A DNA stretch of 32,754 nucleotides, taken from the NCBI GenBank assembly GCA_009908915.1, contig JAAAOJ010000044.1:1-32754 (forward strand), written 5' to 3'. Both the position numbers and the translations under genes were made by a program. The stretch comes from Planctomycetota bacterium. GTDB lineage: Bacteria > Planctomycetota > Phycisphaerae > SM23-33. The notes beneath the pieces were generated by a model, which searched no databases, had not been told where the DNA came from, and worked only from the letters and a program-made list of their open reading frames with translations. Of this stretch, positions 23,633 to 32,311 are shown one piece after another (the stretch's first letter is position 1; the number at the start of each line of letters is the position of its first letter).

Positions 23633-25294
23633 TCAGTCGCCGAGGCAGTCGGCGAGGTCAGCCTGAGGCGTGGTCGTCGGCGCAATGCCGAACTGCTCGA
23701 CCAGGACGTTCAGGACCGCCGGGGTGACGAAGGCCGGCAGACTCGGGCCGAGCTTCATCTCCTGGATGCCCAGGTGCAACAACGTCAGCAGAATGCAAAC
23801 GGCCTTCTGCTCGTACCAGCTGAGGATGAAGCTCAGCGGCAGGTCGTTGACGCCGCAGTCGAAGGCCTCCGAGAGGGCGACGGCGATCTGTACGGCGGAG
23901 TAGGCGTCGTTGCACTGGCCACAGTCCAGCAGGCGCGGCAGGCCGTCGATCGTACCGAAGTCGATCTTGTTGAAGCGGTACTTCCCGCAGGCGAGGGTGA
24001 GGATCACGCAGTCCTCGGGCACCTGCTCGGCGAACTCGGTGTAGTCGTTGCGGCCGGACTTCGCACCGTCGCAGCCGCCGATGAGGAAGACGTGCCTCAG
24101 CTTGCCGGCCTTGACGAGTTCCACGACCTTCGGGACCGCCTTGGCGACGGCGTTCCGCGCGAAGCCGACGGTGATTTCCTGGGCCGGGGCCGTTTCGGCA
24201 AAGCCGTCCGCCGCCAGGGCCGCCTCGATGACGGGCGCAAAGTCAAGCTGGTCGTCGTCGCCGCTGATGTGCGTCACGCCGGGCCAGGCCGTCGGGCCGC
24301 TGGTGAAGAGGCGATCCTTGTAGCTGTCCTTCGGCGGCGTGATGCAGTTGGTCGTCATCAGGATCGCACCGGGGAAGTCGTCGAACTCGCGGCGCTGGTC
24401 CTGCCACGCCCCGCCGTAGTTGCCGACGAGGTGGTCGTACGTGTTCAGCTCGGGGTATCCGTGGGCGGGCAGCATCTCGCCGTGCGTGTAGATGTTGATG
24501 CCCTTGCCTTCGGTCTGCTTGAGCAACTGTTCGAGATGCAGCAGGTCGTGACCGCTGACGACGATGGCCTTGCCCGCCACGGGCGTGACGCGGACCTTCG
24601 TCGGCTCGGGGTGACCGTAGCGGCCGGTGTTGCCGGCGTCGAGCAGGCCCATGACCGTCAGGTTGACCTCGCCTTCCTTGAGCACCATCGGCAGCAGGTT
24701 GGCGAGTTCGTTGGAGTCCTCGCTTTTGAGGAAAGCCAGCGCTTCCAGAAAGAAGGCTCCCACGTCCGGGTCGGTCTCGCCGAGTTCGCGGGCGTGGTGT
24801 GCGTAGGCCGCCGTGCCCTTCAGACCGTAGACCAGCAGCTCCTGCACGCCGGCGACGTCCTCGCCAAGGATTTCCTGGCGTTTCTCGATTCCATACTCGC
24901 GGCCCATCGTCACCAGCGCGTCGACATCCGTCGGCAGCGTGCCGTCGGTCCAGCCGAAGTCCGCGAGATTGTGGGTCTGGCCGTGGGTGGCCTCGATGCG
25001 CAGGCGGTGCGCTTCGGCTTCCTTGATGACCTCGACCAGGCGTTTCGGATCGAAGTCGACGTTCGTGACCGTGTGGAAAAACGCACGATAGATGTAGTCG
25101 ACCAGTTCGGCGTCATGCACGTTGCCCTGTTCGAGGCGATGGCCATACTGGCCGAGACGCTTGCACAGCTCGACGATCAGGTCCTGCAGGGCCGCGACGT
25201 CCGGGTCCTTGCCGCAGACGCCCATGGCCGTACAGCCGGTCCCGCCGGCTGTCTGTTCGCACTGGTAGCAGTACATGGTTTCAGCAGTTGTCAT
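23633..25294 (-). CDS. hcp: Hydroxylamine reductase / hybrid-cluster protein
   Basis: This is a 553-residue protein, the length of class I Hcp. The N-terminal proximal-cluster ligands are CYQCEQ then a Cys after 8 residues and another after 5 (Cx2Cx8Cx5C), the [4Fe-4S] type of strict anaerobes. Hybrid-cluster ligands can be picked out in order: VSGHDLLHLE (His), HGEMLPAHGYPEL (Glu), TTNCITPP, IGGCDGAKSGR, LACGKYRF, LDCGQCNDAYS and WYEQKAV. Hcp reduces NO or hydroxylamine and protects from nitrosative stress in the cytoplasm. ATG 25294 is chosen because GGAG lies 9 nt before it; ATG 25312 has no ribosome site. It is 79 bp downstream of its ferredoxin partner. Confidence 0.96.
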   Translation of the reverse strand: MTTAETMYCYQCEQTAGGTGCTAMGVCGKDPDVAALQDLIVELCKRLGQYGHRLEQGNVHDAELVDYIYRAFFHTVTNVDFDPKRLVEVIKEAEAHRLRIEATHGQTHNLADFGWTDGTLPTDVDALVTMGREYGIEKRQEILGEDVAGVQELLVYGLKGTAAYAHHARELGETDPDVGAFFLEALAFLKSEDSNELANLLPMVLKEGEVNLTVMGLLDAGNTGRYGHPEPTKVRVTPVAGKAIVVSGHDLLHLEQLLKQTEGKGINIYTHGEMLPAHGYPELNTYDHLVGNYGGAWQDQRREFDDFPGAILMTTNCITPPKDSYKDRLFTSGPTAWPGVTHISGDDDQLDFAPVIEAALAADGFAETAPAQEITVGFARNAVAKAVPKVVELVKAGKLRHVFLIGGCDGAKSGRNDYTEFAEQVPEDCVILTLACGKYRFNKIDFGTIDGLPRLLDCGQCNDAYSAVQIAVALSEAFDCGVNDLPLSFILSWYEQKAVCILLTLLHLGIQEMKLGPSLPAFVTPAVLNVLVEQFGIAPTTTPQADLADCLGD

Positions 25295-25373
25295 GTTGGG
25301 TAGCTCCTTCATCTGTAAGGGGGTTGTATCGGTGTCTAGTCGCCCCGCGTCGCCTCTGAGCGAATTCTATCTG

Positions 25374-26174
25374 CTATCGCTGCTTGATCTCGCCGCCGAG
25401 GCCGATGACGACCTCCCGCAGCTTGAGGTCGCTGCCGGCCTGTTCGAGCGCCTGATCGAGAATATTCACCAGGCCCATGCAGCACGGAACCTCCATGCGT
25501 GCGACTTTCAGGGAAGCAATGTCGTTGCCGGCGAAAACGCGGGCGAGCTTCTCGATGTACGGCCTGGCGTTGTCGAGCTTCGGGCAGGCGATGGCCAGCG
25601 TCTTGCCGGCCAGCAGTTCATCGTGGAAGCTTCCCATCGCAAAGGCCACGCAGTCCGCGGCGATCAGAACGTCGGCGCCGTGCCACATCTGGCCGGACTC
25701 CCGCAGCAGCGTCAGCTGCACCGGCCACTGACCCAGGCGGGAGGCGCCGCCGGTCGCGCCCTGCGGCGCGTTCTGATTCTGACCGACCGTGCCCGGCGGC
25801 TTGCCGGGGCGGGCGCCGCCAAGCGACTTGAACATCGCGCCGGGGCAACCGTCGGCCTTCGCCGCGGGTCGGGCGGCTTGCGGGTCGGCCTCGGCAAGCT
25901 CGTCATGGATATACCCGACGCGCTGCTCGGCGGCCTGCTCGTCAAACTCATCGGCCGGTCGCTCCTCGATGGTGATCGCATCCATCGGGCAGGCGCCAAG
26001 GCAGTTGCCGATGCCGTCGCAGAGATTCTCGGCGACCAGGCGGGCCTTGCCGTCTACCATCTCGATGGCGCCTTCGGCACAACTCGGCACGCACTGGCCG
26101 CAGCCGTTGCACTTGTCCCCGTCGATGCGGACGATCTTTCGGATCGGCTTGTTTGTCCCTGTCGTGGTGTTCAC
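25374..26174 (-). CDS. 4Fe-4S ferredoxin-type protein, Hcp redox partner
   Basis: This is a 266-residue soluble protein starting with GTG 26174, with AAGGAG 9 nt before it. Residues ~20-75 hold a 2x[4Fe-4S]-type module: CNGCGQCVPSC (Cx2Cx2Cx3C) and then CDGIGNCLGACP, in which the second Cys of the motif is Ile. A lone GCPGAMF Cys lies near residue 110. The C-terminal ~130 residues form a separate domain with VLIAADCVAFAMG, LAIACPKLDN and RMEVPCCMGL, seen in ferredoxins encoded beside hcp. It probably passes electrons to Hcp. It is the first gene of the ferredoxin-hcp operon, behind an FNR-type box. The Ile substitution implies a modified or [3Fe-4S] second cluster. Confidence 0.85.
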   Translation of the reverse strand: MNTTTGTNKPIRKIVRIDGDKCNGCGQCVPSCAEGAIEMVDGKARLVAENLCDGIGNCLGACPMDAITIEERPADEFDEQAAEQRVGYIHDELAEADPQAARPAAKADGCPGAMFKSLGGARPGKPPGTVGQNQNAPQGATGGASRLGQWPVQLTLLRESGQMWHGADVLIAADCVAFAMGSFHDELLAGKTLAIACPKLDNARPYIEKLARVFAGNDIASLKVARMEVPCCMGLVNILDQALEQAGSDLKLREVVIGLGGEIKQR

Positions 26175-26214
26175 GGTCTTGCTCCTTGCCGCTTTGGCAG
26201 CGAATCATGTACGG

Positions 26215-26220
26215 AGTTTA
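26215..26220 (-). promoter_or_regulatory. Predicted -10 element of the ferredoxin-hcp promoter
   Basis: On the minus strand TAAACT lies about 32 bp (centre to centre) downstream of the FNR-type box, the spacing of a class II activated promoter with the box at -41.5. Confidence 0.4.
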
Positions 26221-26242
26221 CGCGTTTGTCGGCGGGTCGGCC

Positions 26243-26256
26243 TTGACACAGATCAA
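26243..26256. promoter_or_regulatory. FNR/CRP-family operator upstream of ferredoxin-hcp
   Basis: TTGACACAGATCAA matches the FNR half-site pair TTGAT-N4-ATCAA with one mismatch. It is 69 bp before the ferredoxin start. FNR and HcpR regulators of this family are known to control hcp operons. The regulator gene is not in the window. Confidence 0.6.
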
Positions 26257-26383
26257 ATCGCAGTATTTTTCTATGATTTTCTCGCGATCGCTCGTGCCAC
26301 GCCTCGCGTTGCCTGGCCTTCGGGTGGAATCGCTTGCCAGATTGCCCCCCTGCCCTTATGTTCTTGGCTCGTCCCGTACCCCT

Positions 26384-27133
26384 ATGAGCTATACCGCCAA
26401 AGCCATCCTATTCGATCTCGGCGATACGCTGCTGGACTTCGGCCGCGTGGACCTCAACGCGCTGTTCGACCAGGGCGGCAAGCTGGCCTACGAGTATCTG
26501 CAGGGCCTGGACATCGAACTGCCCCACTTTGCCGAGTACGCGCGCAAGCACCTCTGGGCGATTCGCCTGCGGGCGGCCTGGAGCTTCCTGACGTCGCGCG
26601 AGTTCCATTCGCGCGACCTGATGCGGAAGGTTTGCGGTCGACTTGGCATCGAACTCGACGACGCGCAGCTCGATGAAGTGTCGTGGCTGTGGTACAAGCC
26701 GCTGCACCATCAGGCGACGGTCGAAGAGGGCCTGGCCGAGATGCTGCAGGGCTTTCTCGACGAGGGGCTGAAGCTGGGCATTATCTCAAACACGTTCGTG
26801 CCCGGTGAGGTGCTCGACCGTCACTTGGAGGAAGAGGGGCTGCTGCGGTTCTTCGATGTACGGGTCTACAGCTGCGACATCGGCCGACGCAAGCCGGCCC
26901 GGCGGATCTTCCGGGTCGCACTGGCACGGATCGGCACCGAAGCGCCCGAAACGATCTTCGTGGGCGACTCCCCGCGGCCGGACATTCGAGGCGGCAACCG
27001 CATGGGCATGACGTCCGTGCTGAAAGACCCCGACGGCGAGTACGATCAGCGGTCGGCCTGCAATCCGAACCATCGCATCCGGAGCATCCTGGAACTCAGG
27101 GAGATTGTCGCCCGATACCGCACGCCCGCCTAG
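26384..27133 (+). CDS. HAD-superfamily hydrolase (phosphatase-like)
   Basis: This is a 249-residue protein. HAD motif I is FDLGDTLLDFG (the second Asp of DxD is kept; the nucleophile is D in FDLGD). Motif II is IISNTF, motif III Lys is in GRRKPARRIF, and motif IV is FVGDSPRPDIRGGNRMGM. An all-alpha cap (residues ~20-120) places it in subclass I. It likely hydrolyses a small phosphorylated metabolite; the substrate is not readable. ATG 26384 starts the family-like sequence but has no clear ribosome site, so it may be leaderless or the start may be misplaced. It is divergent from the ferredoxin-hcp operon across ~210 bp. Confidence 0.85.
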   Translation: MSYTAKAILFDLGDTLLDFGRVDLNALFDQGGKLAYEYLQGLDIELPHFAEYARKHLWAIRLRAAWSFLTSREFHSRDLMRKVCGRLGIELDDAQLDEVSWLWYKPLHHQATVEEGLAEMLQGFLDEGLKLGIISNTFVPGEVLDRHLEEEGLLRFFDVRVYSCDIGRRKPARRIFRVALARIGTEAPETIFVGDSPRPDIRGGNRMGMTSVLKDPDGEYDQRSACNPNHRIRSILELREIVARYRTPA

Positions 27134-27140
27134 CTTGTGC

Positions 27141-27169
27141 TTGGCGAAATTCCAGGCGTGTGCTACACT
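27141..27169 (+). promoter_or_regulatory. Predicted promoter of asd
   Basis: TTGGCG and TACACT are 17 bp apart, just after the HAD stop and ~100 bp before the asd start. Confidence 0.55.
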
Positions 27170-27268
27170 GCACAACTCACCGGGCGAGGCAGGTTTCGTC
27201 CGGGCAACACGAAGCAACAACCCCCGGGCCGCGGCAAGGCCCGCAGCCCAGGATCCCCGAGGACGACA

Positions 27269-28267
<999 letters not shown>

Positions 28268-28471
28268 AAGAAGGCAGTTGGCAGTCGACATGGGGCAGTC
28301 GTGAGTTGGCAGTCGCCGGCAAGCGGTGGCGTCAGCAGTGATCGACGGCCAGCGTGTCAAACGAAGGTGTATCCACATAGCCCCGGGCATGCCCGGGGCT
28401 GTTTCTGCACTGAACGGCGATGTGTGCCGATCATCCTGCAGTGCCGCCGGGCGGCCTGGCGTCGGGATTCT
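28268..28471. other. Short repeat-bearing gap between asd and the ACT gene
   Basis: GTTGGCAGTCG occurs twice within ~50 bp (about 28276 and 28304), with a third shorter GGCAGTCG between. A strong hairpin follows at 28379. No gene is seen. Confidence 0.5.
28379..28400. terminator. Perfect 22-bp hairpin between convergent asd and ACT genes
   Basis: The 10-bp arm AGCCCCGGGC is perfectly inverted around AT. GTTTCTG follows on the plus strand. It is placed to end asd and may act in both directions. The same core occurs in the 23563-23599 hairpin. Confidence 0.6.
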
Positions 28472-28864
28472 CTATCCTCCGAGGGCGGCCTTGGCCTTCT
28501 CGGCGTCGGCGACCTTGAAAATGGCCGTGGTCTGCTCGGAATCGGGATTGGCGGTGCAGTAGGCGTAAAGCGTGTTCACGCCGGCGCTGGAAATTGTCTT
28601 GGCCGCCTGGCCGAACGCGCCGGGCTGATTGCCGATGGGCACGACGAGGACCTCGGTTTCCGTCCAGCGGTCGTGCGTATCTCGCAGCACTTGCCGCGTC
28701 TTGTCCGCGTCGGTCGTCACCACCCGCAGCACGCCGTGCTCGCCGGAATCGCTCAGCGACAGCGCGAAAAGGTTCACGCCGGCGGCCGACAGGGCCTCGG
28801 TCACCGCGGCCATCACGCCCGGCTGGTTGATCAGGAAGATGGAAAACTGTGTATCGGTTCGCAT
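28472..28864 (-). CDS. Tandem ACT-domain protein
   Basis: This is a 130-residue soluble protein with two ACT-like halves: QFSIFLINQPGVMAAVTEAL (residues ~6-70), and VVPIGNQPGAFGQAAKTISS (~75-128). Both have the beta-alpha-beta-beta-alpha-beta pattern with the conserved Gly at the ligand site. ACT domains bind amino acids and act as allosteric modules. A stand-alone tandem form is a small sensor or regulator. GGAGG 6 nt upstream fixes ATG 28864. Its closeness to asd is suggestive of amino-acid sensing but they are convergent, so co-regulation is not shown. Confidence 0.9.
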   Translation of the reverse strand: MRTDTQFSIFLINQPGVMAAVTEALSAAGVNLFALSLSDSGEHGVLRVVTTDADKTRQVLRDTHDRWTETEVLVVPIGNQPGAFGQAAKTISSAGVNTLYAYCTANPDSEQTTAIFKVADAEKAKAALGG

Positions 28865-28898
28865 CGGTGCCTCCGTTGTTATCAAGTAGGGAAACGGT

Positions 28899-28927
28899 AT
28901 GATACCCCCCGGCGGCGCCACACTCAA
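28899..28927 (-). promoter_or_regulatory. Predicted promoter of the ACT-domain gene
   Basis: On the minus strand TTGAGT (28922-28927), a 17-bp spacer and TATCAT (28899-28904) lie 35 bp before the start. Confidence 0.55.
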
Positions 28928-29065
28928 GCTTTCTCATTGGCGGCCGAGCCGGTTGCCTACGCATCTAAATTGGTCGGGAGGACGTAGGTATTTGTGTAAG
29001 TTCGATATCTGTACGGGTTACGCTCGGCGCCATAGTCCGATAGGGTATATGCCTTTGACTGGACG

Positions 29066-29077
29066 GTGAGGCCTCAC
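29066..29077. promoter_or_regulatory. 12-bp palindrome, possible operator
   Basis: GTGAGGCCTCAC is a perfect palindrome 40 bp before the start of the first gene of the AT-rich island. Confidence 0.3.
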
Positions 29078-29116
29078 CAGCAACTTGACTGCTCGCTGGA
29101 AGGAGATGATAAAGGA

Positions 29117-29686
29117 ATGGACTTGAGCACTCAGAACTTTAATTATACTGCAGTTGTTAACCTGTTTCCCGAGGGCCATCTCGAATGGTGGAACGCCAAA
29201 GGAGAGCCTCAAGGCCGTGCTGGAAAGATATCCACAGGAGACGCATTGGCATCGACATTTGGTTTTATTGCCACTATAGCAGCTGCTGCAGAATGTACTC
29301 CGGTTGCTGTTGTTGCAGGACTTGGATCAGCCACCGCTCAAGTAATCGAAAAGATTGTGGCAAAAGATGAGGAAGAGCAGGACACTAACTGGCGTCACGA
29401 GATTGCTTTGTATCGCGTTTGGGCTTATCGTCCGCCGGGGTCAACAACATACTATGATTCAACATATAATTCAGCTCTGAAAAGCAGCGCGACTGAACAC
29501 GATGAGGATTCGGCAACAATGGTTCGAGATAGTGCGCCAATGAAAGTAGGCGCTTTCTATTTCCTCCGCGGGAACCTCAATGTCAGCGTTACGGGTAGAA
29601 CGACCTACGACAATACATGGTTCAAAGCTGCCGCCAAGTGGTCGAACGGCAGTAGTCTCTTTGCGAAAGTGGATATCGATTGTTAG
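29117..29686 (+). CDS. Hypothetical protein, first gene of the AT-rich island
   Basis: This is a 189-residue protein with no family recognised. It starts MDLSTQNFNYTAVVNLFPEG without a signal peptide. Residues ~45-75 are a hydrophobic, Ala/Gly-rich stretch (FGFIATIAAAA, then VAVVAGLGSATA) that could insert in a membrane or form a helical hairpin. The C-terminal half is Tyr/Trp/Asn-rich and likely beta (RVWAYRPPGSTTYYDSTY, FLRGNLNVSV, KAAAKWSNG). AAGGAG lies 12 nt before ATG 29117; an earlier GTG at 29066 is possible. Codon and base use are visibly more AT-rich than the neighbours upstream. The stop lies 9 bp before the next gene, so the two are one transcript. Confidence 0.7.
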   Translation: MDLSTQNFNYTAVVNLFPEGHLEWWNAKGEPQGRAGKISTGDALASTFGFIATIAAAAECTPVAVVAGLGSATAQVIEKIVAKDEEEQDTNWRHEIALYRVWAYRPPGSTTYYDSTYNSALKSSATEHDEDSATMVRDSAPMKVGAFYFLRGNLNVSVTGRTTYDNTWFKAAAKWSNGSSLFAKVDIDC

Positions 29687-29695
29687 GAGAATTGT

Positions 29696-31513
29696 ATGAC
29701 ACCCAGGCGTCTCGGTTTTGTTCATATTTCACTTTTCGTGGTTATGGGAATGACGACGAACCTGCGCGGACAGGTGCCAACGTCAGCACCGGCGGAATTG
29801 CCTGAAAGTCTTTTTGTCCAGGTGCTGGAAGGAAAGAAACCTGTTGCCGCTGGTGTACTACTAAAGAGTTCTGACGGAACCCGGAAGCTCTATGTGCCAT
29901 CGACCGGGAAAGTTATCGCCCCACATCCGGCTAAAAGCACAATTATGTATTATTGTCTGGGGTTTCCGAAATCTGCTGATGAAAAGGCTTGGATGGGCCA
30001 AGTAAGTATTGATGCGAACTCTCCTGAAGCACAAATTGTGCTTCAGGAGAGACCGACGCAAGAAATTCTAGTGAAAGTTCGTGATGATTCCGGCAAACCT
30101 TTCCAAGCAGAAGGAGTACGCATAAAATATTATCTTGACCATAAGGAGATCAGTGACAGACCTCTGCAGCTCGATGACAAAGGTGAGGCGAGAGTCTGGG
30201 TGCTGTCTGACGGACAGTATGACATATGGTGGCCTCGCCCTGGTCGTGTTGTTTCTCGTCCATCTGGCCGGGTAACTTCAGGGATGTTCGTACCAAAAGA
30301 TCTCACGGATAAGACGGTCTCATTGTCATGTTCGTCCTTGGAGAGTAATGTCTTCACTCTCCTTTTCGTAGTGCGCGAACGTGGTAGAGATAGCGTCTGG
30401 AAGACATTCCCCGGTTGTGAACTCGCTTGGCGAGGAGGCGGAGCGGTTTATTCAGCGACGAAGGGAAAGGTTTATCTTGATATCGGTGAAAAACCTGTGA
30501 AGGGGCAGGTTATAACAGGTCTCAAGTGTGAAGTGCGATTACCGCTTAGCGTAGCCTCTGTCTACGATTTGGTACCTGAGTCACAACACGTTGTCATCGG
30601 AAAAGCGGGGCAATCAAAGACAGTTGTTCTGGTACCGCATTCACGTACTACCGTGCATATCAATATCGTATCCACCAACGGAAAAGAACTCGATGATCCA
30701 AGGATATTCATACGTCCGGAAGATACTGACGTACCCTCCGCTGAGCAGGTGAATGAACAAGAGGGAACGGAGCGCGTAGGCCGCACAACTTCGAAAGAAT
30801 GGGATCCCTTGGAGGATGGCGAAAAAGTCCGACCAGGAGATTATGTCATCCGCGTGTGGGCGAAAGATCATCGACTGTATGAGAAGCACATTGCGATCAA
30901 AGGCGAAGAAACAAAGATCGAATGCGTGCTGAAGCCAAGTCCTGCAGTAGATGTGCAAGTAACAGCAAAGGCTGGGCTCTCAGGTCCAATCATCGCTCGA
31001 CTAGAGTACGTCAGCAGAGAACCTGGGCCGATTGGGTACAATGCTATGGCGGAACCCGGAGAAAAACTCCCCATTCACTATGATCCAGATTTTTCATGTG
31101 TTCTCCTGGTTGCATCCAGAGGCTACGCTCCGAAACTTCTGTCCATTCAGAATTCAAGCAAGACATTGCCTATTCAATTAACGAAAGGCCAACATATCAA
31201 CGTGCATCTGCGAAAGAGCGAGATCAAGCATCCTATTCTTCTCAGAGCCGGGGGCCCAGATGTGGAATGGGTTTCACAAAAGCCATATCGCATAGCTGTT
31301 ACACGCATACGGCTAACAAATGGAGAAGGCCAGACCAGGCTAGAACCGGGTGTTTATCTTCCCATTATAGATCTTAGCACGAGCGAGTATGTTAAAGATT
31401 ACGCGGGGAGAGCGATAGTATGCAAGGAAGTCACCGTTGGTGATACCAAAGATATTGATCTAGTCCCACATAAGATTATGTCGAGGGCGGATATCGTGGA
31501 TTGCCGTCAATAG
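29696..31513 (+). CDS. Secreted, beta-rich hypothetical protein (605 aa)
   Basis: It has an N-terminal signal peptide (residues ~1-25; a hydrophobic FVHISLFVVMGM core ending near LRGQ), then a short PTSAPAELPE linker. The remainder looks like a chain of beta-sandwich modules of the carboxypeptidase-regulatory or Ig-like kind: LVKVRDDSGKPFQAEGVRI, VHINIVSTNGKELDDPRIFI and similar strands recur about every 90-120 residues. No catalytic motif or membrane anchor is seen, so it is probably periplasmic or surface-attached. AGGAG 6 nt before ATG 29696 is strong. It contains a perfect 33-bp inverted repeat at 30019-30051. Base composition is AT-rich like its neighbours. Confidence 0.75.
   Translation: MTPRRLGFVHISLFVVMGMTTNLRGQVPTSAPAELPESLFVQVLEGKKPVAAGVLLKSSDGTRKLYVPSTGKVIAPHPAKSTIMYYCLGFPKSADEKAWMGQVSIDANSPEAQIVLQERPTQEILVKVRDDSGKPFQAEGVRIKYYLDHKEISDRPLQLDDKGEARVWVLSDGQYDIWWPRPGRVVSRPSGRVTSGMFVPKDLTDKTVSLSCSSLESNVFTLLFVVRERGRDSVWKTFPGCELAWRGGGAVYSATKGKVYLDIGEKPVKGQVITGLKCEVRLPLSVASVYDLVPESQHVVIGKAGQSKTVVLVPHSRTTVHINIVSTNGKELDDPRIFIRPEDTDVPSAEQVNEQEGTERVGRTTSKEWDPLEDGEKVRPGDYVIRVWAKDHRLYEKHIAIKGEETKIECVLKPSPAVDVQVTAKAGLSGPIIARLEYVSREPGPIGYNAMAEPGEKLPIHYDPDFSCVLLVASRGYAPKLLSIQNSSKTLPIQLTKGQHINVHLRKSEIKHPILLRAGGPDVEWVSQKPYRIAVTRIRLTNGEGQTRLEPGVYLPIIDLSTSEYVKDYAGRAIVCKEVTVGDTKDIDLVPHKIMSRADIVDCRQ
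30019..30051. repeat. Perfect 33-bp inverted repeat inside a coding region
   Basis: The 16-bp arm CTCTCCTGAAGCACAA is exactly inverted around a single A. It encodes SPEAQIVLQER in frame. No other inverted repeat I found inside a coding region of the window is as long and exact. Confidence 0.9.
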
Positions 31514-31526
31514 GTACATTGGAGGA

Positions 31527-31603
31527 TTGTCAGATTCCCGTCAGCCATCTCTTTGGTAACCAGTCTACATATATCGCACAGTTAGGCACTGGCCCCTGAA
31601 TCC
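31527..31603. repeat. ~75-bp duplicated spacer element, copy A
   Basis: It lies between the 605-aa gene and the 177-aa gene. It shares TTGTCAGA, GTCAGCC, TTGGT.ACCA, TCTACATAT, CAGTT.G and CCTGAA..C blocks in the same order and spacing with 32201-32274. Confidence 0.75.
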
Positions 31604-31620
31604 TTAACCAAGGCTATCTG

Positions 31621-32154
31621 ATGAATATATTGAAGAGAATACTGTTGATCATCCTGTTTGTCATTCTTGGGGGCGTCACGGGTCTTGGACTTTCGATTGC
31701 CTATGGGTTTTCGCCACTGAGCTATACGACTCGCACATGGGAAACGACTGGTTCCGGAGGCCTGTTTGACTCCGGTGTCTATCATTGGACGCTCCACGAA
31801 GAATGGAAAGGAGGGGAATGGCGTTTTGTGCGATCTGAAGTCGATGTCTTGAAAAGAGAATCGAGGAGAGACGGATGGTTTACATTCGGCGGGTCGCCCG
31901 AGATCCCTCCTCGCACTCCAATGTTCTACAACTTGCTAAATGGATTTCCTCTAGGAGAAAGATGGATGAGGATATGTGCGACAGGCATAGTCTCAGGATT
32001 GATGGCAGGAGGCTTGGGAAGCTACTGGTTCATGCGAAAGAAGACGCGTTCCCCAAAAAGCGATGAGACTCCGGATCGGGTTAGCGTAACAGACAGCCCT
32101 ACTTCGGACGCCGGAGATGACCACGGGACGGGTGTGTCTGAGTCGCCGGAATGA
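31621..32154 (+). CDS. Small membrane protein, unrecognised
   Basis: This is a 177-residue protein. It starts with a TM helix (ILKRILLIILFVILGGVTGL, residues ~3-25), then a Trp/Gly-rich extracytoplasmic segment (~30-115, WTLHEEWKGGEWRFVRSEVD), a second TM helix (~118-140, GIVSGLMAGGLGSYWFM), and a polar Ser/Asp-rich cytoplasmic tail. No family is recognised. It lies ~107 bp after the secreted 605-aa gene, and each of the two gaps around it carries one copy of a ~75-bp repeat. No strong ribosome site is seen before ATG 31621. AT-rich composition matches the island. Confidence 0.65.
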   Translation: MNILKRILLIILFVILGGVTGLGLSIAYGFSPLSYTTRTWETTGSGGLFDSGVYHWTLHEEWKGGEWRFVRSEVDVLKRESRRDGWFTFGGSPEIPPRTPMFYNLLNGFPLGERWMRICATGIVSGLMAGGLGSYWFMRKKTRSPKSDETPDRVSVTDSPTSDAGDDHGTGVSESPE

Positions 32155-32200
32155 AGGATTGGCTTCGTTGAAGAGGTAGAGAGACACCTTTGCCCTGTGG

Positions 32201-32274
32201 TTGTCAGAGACTTGTCAGCCTCTCTCTTGGTGACCAATCTACATATCAGGTAAGCAGTTGGCATTGCCTGAACC
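32201..32274. repeat. ~75-bp duplicated spacer element, copy B
   Basis: This is the second copy of the 31527-31603 element, after the 177-aa membrane-protein gene and before the next reading frame. It contains TTGGTGACCAA, a short palindrome. Confidence 0.75.
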
Positions 32275-32311
32275 CATTACCCACCTGACAGGATCAGAAA
32301 GGCAGAGCACC

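Noticed and set aside
23594..25303. 569-codon + strand frame opposite hcp
   Set aside because: It mirrors hcp almost exactly; all recognisable family motifs are on the minus strand.
31527..32274. Integron attC-like sites
   Set aside because: Copy A contains GTTAGGC, an R'-like core, but there is no matching inverse core (GCCTAAC), copy B lacks it, and no integrase is present.
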